A stretch of 64,000 bases of DNA from assembly GCF_004563925.1 (NCBI RefSeq), contig NZ_SPNJ01000001.1, positions 620,001 to 684,000 of the forward strand, read 5' to 3'. The position numbers and the translations under genes are program-made. The DNA comes from Herbaspirillum sp. 3R11. GTDB taxonomy: Bacteria > Pseudomonadota > Gammaproteobacteria > Burkholderiales > Burkholderiaceae_D. The notes under the pieces are model-generated. The model was not told the DNA's origin, ran no database searches, and saw only the letters and a program-made list of their open reading frames with translations. Positions 8,198 to 17,149 of this stretch are shown here, piece by piece. Position 1 is the first letter of the stretch, and each line of letters begins with the position of its first letter.

Positions 8198-8773
8198 TCA
8201 GTTACGCACAACTTTCTTGTATTCGTTGGTGCGTGTGTCGATTTCGATCTGGTCGTCCTGGCTGACGAACAGTGGGACCATCACGACGATCTGATTCTCT
8301 TCGATCGCGTTTTCGATCTTGGCTTCCTTCAGGACGTTGCCCGAAGTATTGCCCTTGACGGCTGGTTCCGAGTACACGATCTGGCGCACGATGGTGGTTG
8401 GCAGTTCGACCGAGATTGCCTTGCCGTCATAGAAGACCGCTTCGCATTCCATGCCGTCCTTCAGGTAGCCCAGTGCTTCGCCCAGGTTTTCGCCTTCGAT
8501 TTCGAACTGGTTGTATTCGGAGTCCATGAACACAAACAGTGGATCGGCGAAGTACGAGTAAGTCACTGCCTTCTTGTCCAGCACGACCACTTCGAACTTG
8601 TCGTCGCCGCGGAAAACGTTTTCCTGCGGGCTGTTGGTCAGCAGGTTCTTCATCTTCCACTTGTAAGTGAAACCTGTGCGGCTGGAACCGTTGACGTCGG
8701 AGCGCAGGACGATCATTGGCTTGCTGTCGACCATAATGATGTTGCCGACGCGAATTTCTTTTGCAAATTTCAT
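8198..8773 (-). CDS. efp: Translation elongation factor P
   Basis: EF-P binds the ribosome between the P and E sites and relieves stalling at polyproline stretches. The 191-residue product has the KOW domain and two OB domains in the usual order ([53 protein letters not shown] end). At the tip of domain I the sequence is NGSSRTGF, placing arginine at position 32 where E. coli has a lysine. Arginine here is the substrate for EarP rhamnosylation, and earP is the next gene upstream on the same strand. A terminator follows. Confidence 0.97.
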   Translation of the reverse strand: MKFAKEIRVGNIIMVDSKPMIVLRSDVNGSSRTGFTYKWKMKNLLTNSPQENVFRGDDKFEVVVLDKKAVTYSYFADPLFVFMDSEYNQFEIEGENLGEALGYLKDGMECEAVFYDGKAISVELPTTIVRQIVYSEPAVKGNTSGNVLKEAKIENAIEENQIVVMVPLFVSQDDQIEIDTRTNEYKKVVRN

Positions 8774-8930
8774 AGCGAATATACGTAAAAAGTAGGTTGC
8801 GTAAAAATCTTCTGTAGCCTACCGGCAGAACCACACCGCAAGCCCACGTACGATTGAGTTGTTGTTGCTGAATCGATGATGCCTAAAAATTAGCCCTATA
8901 TTTTAACCCATTTCCGGGCCGATTTCGCTG

Positions 8931-10106
8931 TTACTGCTGCATTGATGCCGCAAACTTCAGCAAATTGGACGTCAAATCGCCATTTGCCAACAGCTGTTGC
9001 TGCCATTCCATGGACAGATCGGCAAGCTGCGGCAATTCGGCGGCAAATGCGGGCCAGCGCGTCGCCATGTCGGCCTGTTCCGTGAAGGCACCGTTCCAGG
9101 CCAGCATCATGGCCTGCATCGCCGGCGTTGCCGCTTTGTAAATGTTGAGGAAGGCCTGCAGCTTGACGTGGTGCAAATTTTCATCTTGAGGATAGATGTG
9201 CCAGATGAAGGGCTTGCCGGCCAGTTGCGCACGCACGAAGGAATCCTCACCGCGTGCGAAGTTGAGGTCACAAGCCCACAGCAGCTTGTCGTAGTCGGGC
9301 TGCGGCACGAACGACAACACGCGCACTGTCAGCGCGCCCTGCGTGGCGTTGGCGCCGGCAGTTGGGGCTTGCGCCAGGAAGGCTTGCACCGCGTCGGTCG
9401 CCACGCCTTCGGGGACCAGGCAGGTGACGGCGCGGTCGCCGTCGCGCCAGGCGGCAAAGAGGTCGGCGATCGGCGCCTGCGGATAGCAGAACAGCGAAAC
9501 TTTGAACGCCTCGGCTTCAGTTGTGGTAACGCCGAACTGCGCAAGGAACGCGTGGCGCGCGGCCTCATCGTCGGCAAATTCCTGGCGTTGCTGCTCAAGA
9601 CCCGCTTCATACAACACGCCGCCGGTGCGCTCATTGAATCCAGGAAAGAAGAAATGCTTGGTCAGCCGCAACTGCGGATGCGGCGATGGCAGGGTGTGGC
9701 AGCCTTCTACCCAGGTTTCGGCCGTCAGTCCTTCGAAGTTGAGCCACACCGGGCGCGGCGCCCGTTGCGACATGGCCTTGATGTAGTCGGGCGGAATATC
9801 GCAGCCGAAGAACTCGATCACGATATCGGGAATATCGGCGACGCCGAACGCGCCGTCCTGATCCCGCCAATGCCTGACGGTTACACCCTGGACTTGCTGC
9901 GTCTTCTGATCAATCGCTACCTCCGGACAGATGCGCCGGAAGCTGGCCAGGTCGTCCACCCAGAGCGTGACCGCGACGCCGTGTTCGCGTTGAAGTTGCC
10001 GCGACAGGCGCCAGCAAATGCCGATGTCGCCGTAGTTGTCGACGACCTTGCAGAACAGGGCAAGAGAGGGGGCGTGAGGCGCCTGCGAGGATGTTGTTGA
10101 AAGCAT
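8931..10106 (-). CDS. earP: EF-P arginine rhamnosyltransferase
   Basis: EarP transfers rhamnose from dTDP-beta-L-rhamnose to Arg32 of EF-P. From the ATG at 10106 the product has 391 residues, close to known EarP lengths; the open frame extends 84 codons further upstream but without family sequence. The N-terminal motif FCKVVDNYGDIGICWRL contains the conserved aspartates of the active site, and the C-terminal RGEDSFVRAQLAGKPFIWH segment is the nucleotide-sugar binding region. It lies 157 bp upstream of efp in the same direction; efp probably has its own promoter in this gap. Confidence 0.93.
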   Translation of the reverse strand: MLSTTSSQAPHAPSLALFCKVVDNYGDIGICWRLSRQLQREHGVAVTLWVDDLASFRRICPEVAIDQKTQQVQGVTVRHWRDQDGAFGVADIPDIVIEFFGCDIPPDYIKAMSQRAPRPVWLNFEGLTAETWVEGCHTLPSPHPQLRLTKHFFFPGFNERTGGVLYEAGLEQQRQEFADDEAARHAFLAQFGVTTTEAEAFKVSLFCYPQAPIADLFAAWRDGDRAVTCLVPEGVATDAVQAFLAQAPTAGANATQGALTVRVLSFVPQPDYDKLLWACDLNFARGEDSFVRAQLAGKPFIWHIYPQDENLHHVKLQAFLNIYKAATPAMQAMMLAWNGAFTEQADMATRWPAFAAELPQLADLSMEWQQQLLANGDLTSNLLKFAASMQQ

Positions 10107-10203
10107 TTCCGGAGTGTTCGGGATGTCGGATGGCAAGAAATAAGCGGCATGAGTGCGACCATTGCGGCCGCAATCAAGCTGGTCAGCATGATACAGGATG
10201 GGC

Positions 10204-10995
10204 TCACGAAGCGAGGAATCCGCCATCTGCCGCCAGCACGTGCCCGACGACGTACGATGCTGCGCCGGACAGCAGCCATAACACGGCTTCGGCGACTTCC
10301 TCCGGTTGCCCCATGCGTCTGAGCGGCAAGCCTGCGGCCACTGCGGACATGTCGGCAATGCCTGATGAAAGCATCATGTCGGTTACCACTCTGCCAGGAG
10401 CGATCGCGTTGATGCGGACGCCGTGGGGCGCATATTCCATGGCCGCCGACCGCATCAGCGAGATGGCGGCGGCCTTGGAGGCGGAGTAGAGGGCAAGCCC
10501 TGGATTGGGATTGCGTACGCCGCTGACTGAGGTATTGATGACGATGCTGCCGTTGCCGCGAGCCACCATCGGTGGCAATTGGTATTTCAGGCACAAAAAT
10601 ACGGCACGCACGTTGGCGTCGAAGATGGCGTCGTAGACAGCGGATTCCTGCGCTTGCAGGGACGCCCGTCGTTCCTGTCGTCCGGCATTGTTGAAGGCTG
10701 CGTCCAGGCGTCCGAATTGCGTCAGTACGGTGTCGATCAGTCGTTGGACGTCGCCCTCCTGCGTCACATCGGTTTGCACATAGAGGCTTTGTGCGCCGGC
10801 GGCGCGGCATTCGGCGGCCACGGCTTCTCCCTCCGGTTGACGCCGGCCTGCAATCACCACGGCGCTTGCGCCCGCATGCGCCATGCGAATCGCGGCGGCA
10901 CGACCGATGCCGCTACCGCCTCCGGTCACCAAGGCAACTTGTCCGGTCATGTCGTACGGACTGGCGCTGCGTTCCTTTTTCGGCATCGTTTCCAT
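10204..10995 (-). CDS. SDR family oxidoreductase
   Basis: The short-chain dehydrogenase fold is complete: cofactor motif VTGGGSGIGRAA, NNAG, and the catalytic YSASK in a protein of about 263 residues. The ATG at 10995 is chosen because AGGAGA lies seven bases upstream; the open frame extends to 11064 but that start sits inside the palindrome at 11048. A basic residue after the glycine motif region (GRRQPEGEA at the end of strand 2) hints at NADP preference. The gene is divergent from the MarR-GNAT fusion gene and shares its palindromic operator. The substrate is unknown. Confidence 0.88.
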   Translation of the reverse strand: METMPKKERSASPYDMTGQVALVTGGGSGIGRAAAIRMAHAGASAVVIAGRRQPEGEAVAAECRAAGAQSLYVQTDVTQEGDVQRLIDTVLTQFGRLDAAFNNAGRQERRASLQAQESAVYDAIFDANVRAVFLCLKYQLPPMVARGNGSIVINTSVSGVRNPNPGLALYSASKAAAISLMRSAAMEYAPHGVRINAIAPGRVVTDMMLSSGIADMSAVAAGLPLRRMGQPEEVAEAVLWLLSGAASYVVGHVLAADGGFLAS

Positions 10996-11047
10996 GGCAT
11001 TTCTCCTGAGAGGGCGCATTTGAATCGCGCTGATTTTCTTTCGATTT

Positions 11048-11068
11048 ATAGTTGTATAATACAACTAT
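11048..11068. promoter_or_regulatory. Palindromic operator shared by SDR and MarR-GNAT genes
   Basis: ATAGTTGTAT and ATACAACTAT form perfect 10-bp arms around a single central A. The element lies 22 bp upstream of the MarR-GNAT start and 52 bp upstream of the SDR start, so one bound dimer could control both divergent promoters. It resembles, but is not identical to, the MarR operators at 7567 and 8063 (shared ATAGTTG/CAACTAT half-site). Confidence 0.85.
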
Positions 11069-11090
11069 GTAAAACGAGGGATGGAAAAAT

Positions 11091-12047
11091 ATGCAAAAAA
11101 CAGGCTCTTCACCGGACCTTTCTTTTGTCGACGGCATCCGTACCGCTTCGCGTCGGATGGTGCGCGAATTGGGCTTCATGCAATCCACGCTGGCGGCGAC
11201 CGACTATCCGCCGTCAGCAGTGCATGCCATTATCGAGATCGGCGCGCGCAAATCGATGAGCGCAGCGCAGCTTGCCGAATTCCTTGGTCTTGAAAAGTCC
11301 AGCGTCAGCCGTATGGTGCGCAAGCTGGTCGAGGCCGGGGAATTGCAGGAACGGGCCAGCGACGTCGACGGCCGCGTCAAATGGCTGGCGTTGACGCCGC
11401 AAGGCCGACGTACGCTGACTGCAGTCCAGGCGTTCGGTCGCAAGCAGGTGGTCGGCGCGCTCGAACAATTGAGTACGGATCAGCAGGACGCCGTAGCGAA
11501 AGGGCTGAGTGTCTATGCGATGGCACTGGAAGCGCGCCGGTCGGGCGAGCCAATCGTGCAAGCCGACGAGATTCGCATCGTCGCCGGTTATCAGGCAGGG
11601 GTGATCGGTCGCATCGTTCAGATGCATGCGATGTTTTACGCGCGCAGTGTCGGCTTCGGCAGCTTTTTCGAGAGCAAGGTGGCGGCGGGACTGGCAGAGT
11701 TCGTGCCGCGTCTGGATCATCCTAGCAATGGTTTGTGGCTAGCGGTGCAAGGTCAGCGCATCGTCGGTTCGGTGGCCATCGACGGCCAGGATTTGGGCGA
11801 CAACAAGGCGCATTTGCGTTGGTTCATTGTTGATGACGATCTGCGCGGAGCAGGCGTGGGGCGCCGTCTGATGGAGGCGGCGATGGCCTTTTGTGACGCC
11901 CAGGGTTTTGCGTCGGTGCAGCTGTGGACTTTTCAGGGATTGGATGCGGCGCGCCGTCTGTATGAGAGTTACGGATTCCAGCTTGAGGAAGAATGGCCGG
12001 GAGCGCAGTGGGGCAAGGAAGTGGTGGAACAACGCTTCGAACGTTGA
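11091..12047 (+). CDS. Fused MarR-type regulator and GNAT N-acetyltransferase
   Basis: The 318-residue protein combines an N-terminal MarR winged helix (AQLAEFLGLEKSSVSRMVRKL near residues 58-80, wing SDVDGRVKWLALT) with a C-terminal GNAT domain (HLRWFIVDDDLRGAGVGRRL carries the acetyl-CoA loop; WTFQGLDAARRLYESYGFQL is the closing helix). Such fusions are known in proteobacteria, where the acetyltransferase substrate is usually undefined. GAGGGA precedes the ATG. It is divergent from the SDR gene across a perfect palindrome, suggesting autorepression and coupled control of the SDR enzyme. A small hairpin with a T-rich tail follows the gene. Confidence 0.9.
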   Translation: MQKTGSSPDLSFVDGIRTASRRMVRELGFMQSTLAATDYPPSAVHAIIEIGARKSMSAAQLAEFLGLEKSSVSRMVRKLVEAGELQERASDVDGRVKWLALTPQGRRTLTAVQAFGRKQVVGALEQLSTDQQDAVAKGLSVYAMALEARRSGEPIVQADEIRIVAGYQAGVIGRIVQMHAMFYARSVGFGSFFESKVAAGLAEFVPRLDHPSNGLWLAVQGQRIVGSVAIDGQDLGDNKAHLRWFIVDDDLRGAGVGRRLMEAAMAFCDAQGFASVQLWTFQGLDAARRLYESYGFQLEEEWPGAQWGKEVVEQRFER

Positions 12048-12067
12048 GGTGGGTGGGGCATCTTGCT

Positions 12068-12093
12068 CGAACGCAAGTTCGTTGTATTTTTTT
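12068..12093 (+). terminator. Possible weak terminator after MarR-GNAT gene
   Basis: A short CGAAC-GCAA-GTTCG hairpin is followed by TTGTATTTTTTT. The stem is only five base pairs, so efficiency would be modest. Confidence 0.5.
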
Positions 12094-12109
12094 GGCGTCG
12101 GATCTTTTT

Positions 12110-12133
12110 AATTAAATTGCTTGCAATTTAATT
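12110..12133. promoter_or_regulatory. OhrR operator upstream of ohrR
   Basis: AATTAAATTGC and GCAATTTAATT are perfect 11-bp arms around a TT centre, 23 bp in front of the ohrR start codon. The AATTAAATTG-type half-site is the pattern known for OhrR operators, supporting autorepression. Confidence 0.85.
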
Positions 12134-12156
12134 TTTGACTATGTATTATTCAATCC

Positions 12157-12633
12157 ATGGCAAACGCAAACACATCGAAGAACGCAGCAGCGATTGATCA
12201 GGCCCTGATGCTTGAAAATCAATTGTGCTTCGCCATGTATTCGGCGTCGTTGGCGATGACCAAGGTGTACAAGAAGATTTTGAAAGACCTCGACATTACT
12301 TATCCGCAATACCTGGTCATGCTGGTCTTGTGGGAAAAGGATGAAGTCACGGTCTCGGATCTGGGTAGCAAGTTGTTCCTCGATTCCGGTACATTGACGC
12401 CGCTGTTGAAGCGCATGGAAACGATGGGTTTGCTGCACCGTGCTCGCGATACGCAAGACGAACGTCGCGTCGTGGTTCGGCTCAGCGAGGATGGCCGTGC
12501 GCTGCGCAAGCGGGCGACGGCAGTGCCGGAGCGGTTGATGTGCGCCTTGCCGCCGCTGGAGCAAGTCGCCAGCCTGCGCGAGCAACTGAAGGACCTGCGC
12601 AAGGGCTTGCTGGAAGACGCCGAAGATTCCTGA
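12157..12633 (+). CDS. ohrR: Organic hydroperoxide-sensing repressor OhrR (MarR family)
   Basis: OhrR represses ohr until an N-terminal cysteine is oxidised by organic hydroperoxide. The 158-residue product has that cysteine at position 24 (ENQLCFAMYSAS), as in characterised OhrR proteins, and a MarR winged helix (VTVSDLGSKLFLDSGTLTPL, then RDTQDERRVVVRLS as the wing). Ohr follows 209 bp downstream on the same strand, the standard pairing. A strong palindrome covers the promoter and a second, less perfect copy lies in front of ohr. Confidence 0.95.
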   Translation: MANANTSKNAAAIDQALMLENQLCFAMYSASLAMTKVYKKILKDLDITYPQYLVMLVLWEKDEVTVSDLGSKLFLDSGTLTPLLKRMETMGLLHRARDTQDERRVVVRLSEDGRALRKRATAVPERLMCALPPLEQVASLREQLKDLRKGLLEDAEDS

Positions 12634-12684
12634 TTTACCCTCTTTGCAAGAATAGTCGTATTACGTTTTAGTCGTTTATTATTT

Positions 12685-12703
12685 ATATTGTTAGCAATTT
12701 TAT
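12685..12703. promoter_or_regulatory. Second, imperfect OhrR box upstream of ohr
   Basis: ATATTGTTAGCAATTTTAT matches the centre of the ohrR operator at 15 of 19 positions and keeps the ATTG/CAAT inverted core. It lies in the AT-rich 209-bp gap between ohrR and ohr, 140 bp before the ohr start codon. Confidence 0.6.
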
Positions 12704-12842
12704 TGTTTAAAATTTAAATTCCTTGCAGTTTGCATCGTTTGGGATTTAAATGAGTTTTTATCCTGTTTGAACCCTGACTGACTTACTACCAATAATCGAT
12801 GCTTCCCCGCATCTTCTTCTGAACCACTCGAAAGGAAACAAA

Positions 12843-13268
12843 ATGAAAATCGAAAAAGCACTCTACCAAGCGACTGCAACTGCAACCGGCGGCCGTGAAG
12901 GCTCGGCCAAGTCGTCCGACGGCATCCTGGACGTCAAGCTGACCACACCAAAAGAACTGGGCGGCGCAGGCGGCAACGGCACCAATCCTGAACAACTGTT
13001 TGCAGCCGGTTACTCGGCCTGTTTCCTCGGCGCGATGAAGTTCGTCGGCGGCCAGGAAAAGATCGCGATTCCTGCTGACACCAGCATCACCGGCACGGTC
13101 GGCATCGGCACCATTCCAGGCGGCTTCGGCATCGAAGTGGCATTGAACATTTCTCTGCCGGGCCTGGACCGCGCGGTTGCACAATCGGTGATCGACAAGG
13201 CACACCAAGTCTGCCCATACTCGAACGCCACACGCGGCAACATCAACGTGACACTGACACTGGTTTAA
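12843..13268 (+). CDS. ohr: Organic hydroperoxide resistance protein (Ohr thiol peroxidase)
   Basis: Ohr reduces organic and fatty acid hydroperoxides with lipoylated proteins as reductant. The 141-residue product has the two catalytic cysteines, Cys60 in GYSACFLGAMKF and Cys124 in HQVCPYSNATRGN, plus the conserved N-terminal region of OsmC/Ohr proteins. GAAAGGAAAC precedes the ATG. Regulated by the adjacent OhrR and ended by a strong bidirectional terminator. Confidence 0.97.
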   Translation: MKIEKALYQATATATGGREGSAKSSDGILDVKLTTPKELGGAGGNGTNPEQLFAAGYSACFLGAMKFVGGQEKIAIPADTSITGTVGIGTIPGGFGIEVALNISLPGLDRAVAQSVIDKAHQVCPYSNATRGNINVTLTLV

Positions 13269-13305
13269 TACTGGTATCGATTTCACGCATCGCGATCAGC
13301 GATGA

Positions 13306-13339
13306 AAAAAGCCTCGCCGGTCAAACGGCGGGGCTTTTT
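13306..13339. terminator. Bidirectional terminator between ohr and the cyd operon
   Basis: AAAAAGCC(T)CGCCG pairs with CGGCG(G)GGCTTTTT around a six-base loop. A and T runs on the two sides let it stop ohr transcription on the forward strand and the cyd operon on the reverse strand. Confidence 0.9.
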
Positions 13340-13361
13340 GTTTTTACGCAAGAAACGCTAT

Positions 13362-13859
13362 TCAGCTACGCAACCTGTTCAGCATCGCCGGCACAATGCA
13401 CCGGTGAAACGGCATGATCACGCCGAGATAGGCGCGGCCGAGCAACTGCTTGGTGCGTACCGCCGTGGTCAACGTGAGTTGTGCCGGCGACGTCGGCGTG
13501 GCGGCATCGCGCCGTACCCAGACACGGAAATCCAGATGCTTGTCGTCGAAGCCGAGCTGCACCATATCGTCGCTCTGCGCAATGATCGGAAAACCCGCCA
13601 CGCCACTGTGCCTGTCGTCGCCCACCTGCATGTCGGCTGCGCGCAGGCCGAACACTGCCACCGCGCGATTGCGGATCGACACCAGCAGCGTGACCCAGGA
13701 CGGCGCGCGACGGAACATCTGTTCAGCCAGTTGGGCGGCGGACTGACGCGCCTGTTCATCGCTGAGGGTGATGCGGAAGGCATCGGCAAAGCCGGCGCCG
13801 GGCAGCGCCTGCAGCAGGGCTGCGTCGGTATCAACGAGATGGGCGGAAGGCGTTTTCAT
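13362..13859 (-). CDS. DUF2867 domain protein at the end of the cyd operon
   Basis: The 165-residue product matches the DUF2867 family in its overall pattern (ADAFRITLSDEQAR; FPIIAQSDDMVQLGFDDKHLDFRVW; TKQLLGRAYLGVIMPFHRCIV). No signal peptide or clear membrane segment is seen and no function is established. It starts only seven bases after the cydX stop with a GAGG ribosome-binding site, so it is almost certainly co-transcribed with the cytochrome bd genes. A role in assembly or in using a bd-related lipid or quinone is inference from position alone. Confidence 0.8.
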   Translation of the reverse strand: MKTPSAHLVDTDAALLQALPGAGFADAFRITLSDEQARQSAAQLAEQMFRRAPSWVTLLVSIRNRAVAVFGLRAADMQVGDDRHSGVAGFPIIAQSDDMVQLGFDDKHLDFRVWVRRDAATPTSPAQLTLTTAVRTKQLLGRAYLGVIMPFHRCIVPAMLNRLRS

Positions 13860-13866
13860 CGCGGCC

Positions 13867-14046
13867 TCAGGGTTTGGACGGGCGTTTTTTCGCCAGATCA
13901 GCCTGGGCGCTGGCGGCGACGAAACGTTCGCGGGTTTCGTCTTCCTTGCGGCGGCCGAAGGCGTAGTTGGCTTCCAGCCACATGACGTTGATGATGCCGA
14001 AGGCCAGCGCCAGGCCGACTCCGAGTATCCAGGCGAAATACCACAT
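13867..14046 (-). CDS. cydX: Cytochrome bd oxidase small subunit CydX
   Basis: The 59-residue product starts MWYFAWILGVGLALAFGIIN, the signature of CydX, a single-span subunit needed for stable cytochrome bd. The transmembrane helix is followed by a charged tail (FGRRKEDETRERF...) about 20 residues longer than E. coli CydX. AAGGAG precedes the ATG and it lies 29 bp after cydB. Easy to miss because a long false frame overlaps it. Confidence 0.95.
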   Translation of the reverse strand: MWYFAWILGVGLALAFGIINVMWLEANYAFGRRKEDETRERFVAASAQADLAKKRPSKP

Positions 14047-14075
14047 GATGTTCTCCTTCTCGACTATGTAATTGG

Positions 14076-15218
14076 TTAGTAGGCGGTGTGTTCGTTGTCG
14101 GCGATGTGCTTGAGCGTCACCTTGCCGCGCATGACGCGATACACCCAGGCCGTGTACAGCATGATCAGCGGCAGGAAGAACAGCACCAGCCAGAACATGA
14201 TCCCCAGCGTCTTGTGGCTCGACACGGCATCCCAGACCGTCAGGCTGCTGCGCGGGTCCAGCGACGACGGCAGGATGAACGGAAACATGGCGGTGGCGGC
14301 GGTCAGGATGATGCCGGCTACCGCAATGCCGCTGCTGATGAAGGCCAGCCGCGCCTTGCGCCAGGCGCCGAAGATCAGCACCAGCAGCAATCCGGCGATG
14401 GCTGCGATCGGGATCGCCTTGGTGGCGGGCCAGCGGGTGTAGTTTTCCATCCATGCGCCGGAGACGATTTCGACGGTCTTCGCCAGCGGCATGAAGGCGC
14501 TGTTGGCGCTCGGCATATCGGTGATGCTGTAGCCGTCGATGCCGTACGCGACCCAGAAGCCGGCCGCGACGAACAAGGCGAGGGTGGCGAGTGCGCCCCA
14601 CAATGCAATCTTGCGTGCGCGCACCGCAATCGCCGCCTCGGTCTTCACCATGATGAAGGTGGCGCCGTGAGTCAGCAGCATCGCCACGCTCAGCACGCCG
14701 GCCAGCAGGCCGAAGGGATTGAGCAGTTCGAAGAAGCTGCCGATGTACTCCACGCGCATGGTGTCGTCGTAGTGGAAAGGCACGCCCAGCAACAGGTTGC
14801 CGAAGGCCACGCCGCAGATCAGCGGCGGCACGATGCCGCCGACGAACAGGCCCCAGTCCCAGGCATTGCGCCAGCGCGTATCGGCCACCTTGCTGCGATA
14901 GTCGAAGCCGACCGGGCGGAAGAACAGCGAGAACAGCAATACCATCAGCGCGATGTAAAAGCCCGAGAAGGCAGTCGCGTAGACCAGCGGCCATGCCGCG
15001 AAGGTGGCGCCGCCGGCGGTGATGAACCAGGTCTGGTTGCCTTCCCAGGTTGGACCGATGGAGTTGATCAGCACGCGGCGTTCGGCGTCGGTCTTGCCGA
15101 CGAAGGGCAGCATCATGCCCACGCCGAAGTCGAAGCCGTCGGTCAGCGCGAAGCCGATGATGAGCACGCCGACAAAGGCCCACCAGATGATTTTTAAGGT
15201 TTCGTAATCGAAGATCAT
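14076..15218 (-). CDS. cydB: Cytochrome bd ubiquinol oxidase subunit II
   Basis: CydB is the second membrane subunit of the quinol oxidase that reduces oxygen to water with high affinity. From ATG 15218 the product has 380 residues and begins [20 protein letters not shown], the standard N-terminus, followed by [20 protein letters not shown]; about eight hydrophobic helices are evident. The reading frame continues 56 codons upstream without hydrophobic family sequence, so the inner start is used. It sits between cydA and cydX. Confidence 0.96.
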   Translation of the reverse strand: MIFDYETLKIIWWAFVGVLIIGFALTDGFDFGVGMMLPFVGKTDAERRVLINSIGPTWEGNQTWFITAGGATFAAWPLVYATAFSGFYIALMVLLFSLFFRPVGFDYRSKVADTRWRNAWDWGLFVGGIVPPLICGVAFGNLLLGVPFHYDDTMRVEYIGSFFELLNPFGLLAGVLSVAMLLTHGATFIMVKTEAAIAVRARKIALWGALATLALFVAAGFWVAYGIDGYSITDMPSANSAFMPLAKTVEIVSGAWMENYTRWPATKAIPIAAIAGLLLVLIFGAWRKARLAFISSGIAVAGIILTAATAMFPFILPSSLDPRSSLTVWDAVSSHKTLGIMFWLVLFFLPLIMLYTAWVYRVMRGKVTLKHIADNEHTAY

Positions 15219-15279
15219 GAGGATTTCCTTGTGTACTTCTTCGTGAATGTGATCAGTTGCATCAACGTTGGCATCACCA

Positions 15280-16890
15280 TCAGCGCGTCGGCTTCGGCAG
15301 CGGCGGCTTGGCTGCAACGGCCGGTTTCTTTTCCTTCTCCAGCAGCTCCCAGTGGTACTTGCCGGTGTGCAGGCTGCTCGGGCCACGCTTGGCGTACTTG
15401 ATCATCAGCATCATTTCCACCACCAGCAGGAAGGTATAGAACAGGATGAATCCGGCCAGGCTGAAATACAGGCTTGACGGTTGCAGGGTCGAGGCCGACA
15501 GATGGGTCGGCAGGATGCCGGCGATGGTCCACGGCTGGCGGCCGTATTCGGCCACGATCCAACCCAGTTCGGCGGCGATCCACGGCAGCGGGATGCTGAA
15601 TACCGCCAGGCGCAGCAGCCAGCGTTGCGGCGCCAGCTGCTTGCGCACCAGGAAGTAGAACGAGGCCGAGAAGATGAACAGGAACAGCATGCCCAGCGCC
15701 ACCATGCCGCGGAACGACCAGAACAGCGGCGCCACGTTCGGGATGGTGTCGTCGACCGCCTTGGCGATCTGCTGCGGCGTGGCGTCGATCACGTTGGGGG
15801 TGTACTTCTTGAGCAGCAGGCCGTAGCCGAGATCATGCTTGAGCTTGTCGAACTCGGCGCGCGCCTCGGGCGACTTGTCGCCGGATTTCAAGCGCGTCAG
15901 TGCAGCGTAGGCCAGCATGCCGTTGCGGATGCGCACCTCATGTTCTTTCTTCAGGTCCTTGATGCCGATCACCGGCGTGTCGACCGAGCGCGTGGCGATC
16001 AGGCCCAGCACATAAGGCACCTTGAAGGCATAGTCGGTGCGCTCACCCTTGTTGTCGGGCAGGCCGAAGATGGTGATGCCGGCCGGTGCCGGATGGGTTT
16101 CCCATTCGGCTTCGATGGCGGCCAGTTTGACCTTGTTGACTTCACCGGCGGTGTAGCCGGATTCGTCGCCCAGCACGATCACCGACAAGGTCGACGCCAG
16201 GCCGAAACCGGCTGCCACGGCGAACGAGCGCAAGGCGAACGCGGTGTCGCGGCCCTTGAGCAGGTAATAGGCGGACACGCCCAGCACGAACATCGACGCC
16301 GTGACGTAACCGGCCGCAACCGTGTGCACGAACTTCACCTGCGCCACCGGATTGAAGATCACCTCGGTCATGCTGACCAGTTCCATGCGCATGGTTTCAA
16401 AATTGAATTCCGCGCCGACCGGGTTGTTCATCCAGCCGTTGGCGATCAGGATCCACAGCGCCGACAGGCTCGATCCCAGCGCCACCAGGAAGGTCACCAT
16501 CAGATGCTTGACGCGCGACAGGCGGTCCCAGCCGAAGAAGAACAGGCCGACGAAAGTCGACTCGAGGAAGAACGCCGCCATGCCCTCGATCGCCAGCGGC
16601 GTACCGAAGATATCGCCGACGTAGTGCGAGTAGTACGACCAGTTGGTGCCGAACTGGAACTCCAGCGTGATGCCGGTGGCCACGCCCATGGCGAAGTTGA
16701 TGCCGAACAGCTTGCCCCAGAAGCGTGTCATGTCCTTGTAGATGGGACTGCCGGTCATGACGTAGACGGATTCCATGATGACCAGGATCCAAGACAGGCC
16801 GAGCGTCAGGGGAACGAACAGGAAGTGATACAGCGCCGTGATGGCGAACTGCAGGCGCGACAGACTGACGACTTCGTCAATGGGAAGCAT
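15280..16890 (-). CDS. cydA: Cytochrome bd ubiquinol oxidase subunit I
   Basis: CydA carries hemes b558, b595 and d and the quinol site. The 536-residue product begins [25 protein letters not shown], with His22 matching the heme b595 ligand region, and GWDRLSR and [17 protein letters not shown] motifs of the family. The periplasmic Q-loop (about residues 260-385, including [18 protein letters not shown]) is of the long type. Its first codons overlap the end of cydP by 14 bases, indicating translational coupling. Confidence 0.97.
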   Translation of the reverse strand: MLPIDEVVSLSRLQFAITALYHFLFVPLTLGLSWILVIMESVYVMTGSPIYKDMTRFWGKLFGINFAMGVATGITLEFQFGTNWSYYSHYVGDIFGTPLAIEGMAAFFLESTFVGLFFFGWDRLSRVKHLMVTFLVALGSSLSALWILIANGWMNNPVGAEFNFETMRMELVSMTEVIFNPVAQVKFVHTVAAGYVTASMFVLGVSAYYLLKGRDTAFALRSFAVAAGFGLASTLSVIVLGDESGYTAGEVNKVKLAAIEAEWETHPAPAGITIFGLPDNKGERTDYAFKVPYVLGLIATRSVDTPVIGIKDLKKEHEVRIRNGMLAYAALTRLKSGDKSPEARAEFDKLKHDLGYGLLLKKYTPNVIDATPQQIAKAVDDTIPNVAPLFWSFRGMVALGMLFLFIFSASFYFLVRKQLAPQRWLLRLAVFSIPLPWIAAELGWIVAEYGRQPWTIAGILPTHLSASTLQPSSLYFSLAGFILFYTFLLVVEMMLMIKYAKRGPSSLHTGKYHWELLEKEKKPAVAAKPPLPKPTR

Positions 16891-17146
16891 GGAGGACCTC
16901 GGTGGTGGGAGTGGATACGTTTGATACGCTGGATGCGGTTGATGCAGATTCCGGCGCCGGCGCCAGCAGATGCTGTTCCACCTGGGCGGTGGGCATGCGC
17001 ATTTTCTTTGCCTGCGGTTCGGAGAAAAAGGTTTTTGCCAGCACCGTCAGAAGTGCGATCTTGACCACCAGGATCAAGGCGATCTCGGCGCCGAGCGGGA
17101 GTTTGGTGAGGCGCGGCAGGCGCCACAGGCGATGTGAACGCAACAT
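16877..17146 (-). CDS. cydP: Cytochrome bd-associated small membrane protein CydP
   Basis: The 89-residue product has the CydP pattern: a basic N-terminus, then PLGAEIALILVVKIALLTVLAKTFF-like sequence forming one membrane span (about residues 17-41), and a polar tail. CydP is annotated as a putative oxidase subunit in beta- and gammaproteobacteria. It overlaps cydA by 14 bases and starts four bases after the end of the upstream regulator gene, so all are one operon. The longer Ser/Thr/Pro-rich tail is unusual in length and probably extends because of the overlap. Confidence 0.85.
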   Translation of the reverse strand: MLRSHRLWRLPRLTKLPLGAEIALILVVKIALLTVLAKTFFSEPQAKKMRMPTAQVEQHLLAPAPESASTASSVSNVSTPTTEVLHASH

Positions 17147-17149
17147 GAC

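Noticed and set aside
13867..15183. 438-codon frame overlapping cydB
   Set aside because: Only its last 59 codons are real (cydX); the remainder is an out-of-frame read of cydB.
15481..17064. 527-codon forward frame opposite cydA and cydP
   Set aside because: Antisense shadow of well-identified cyd genes; composition is Arg/Gln/His-rich and no motif is seen.
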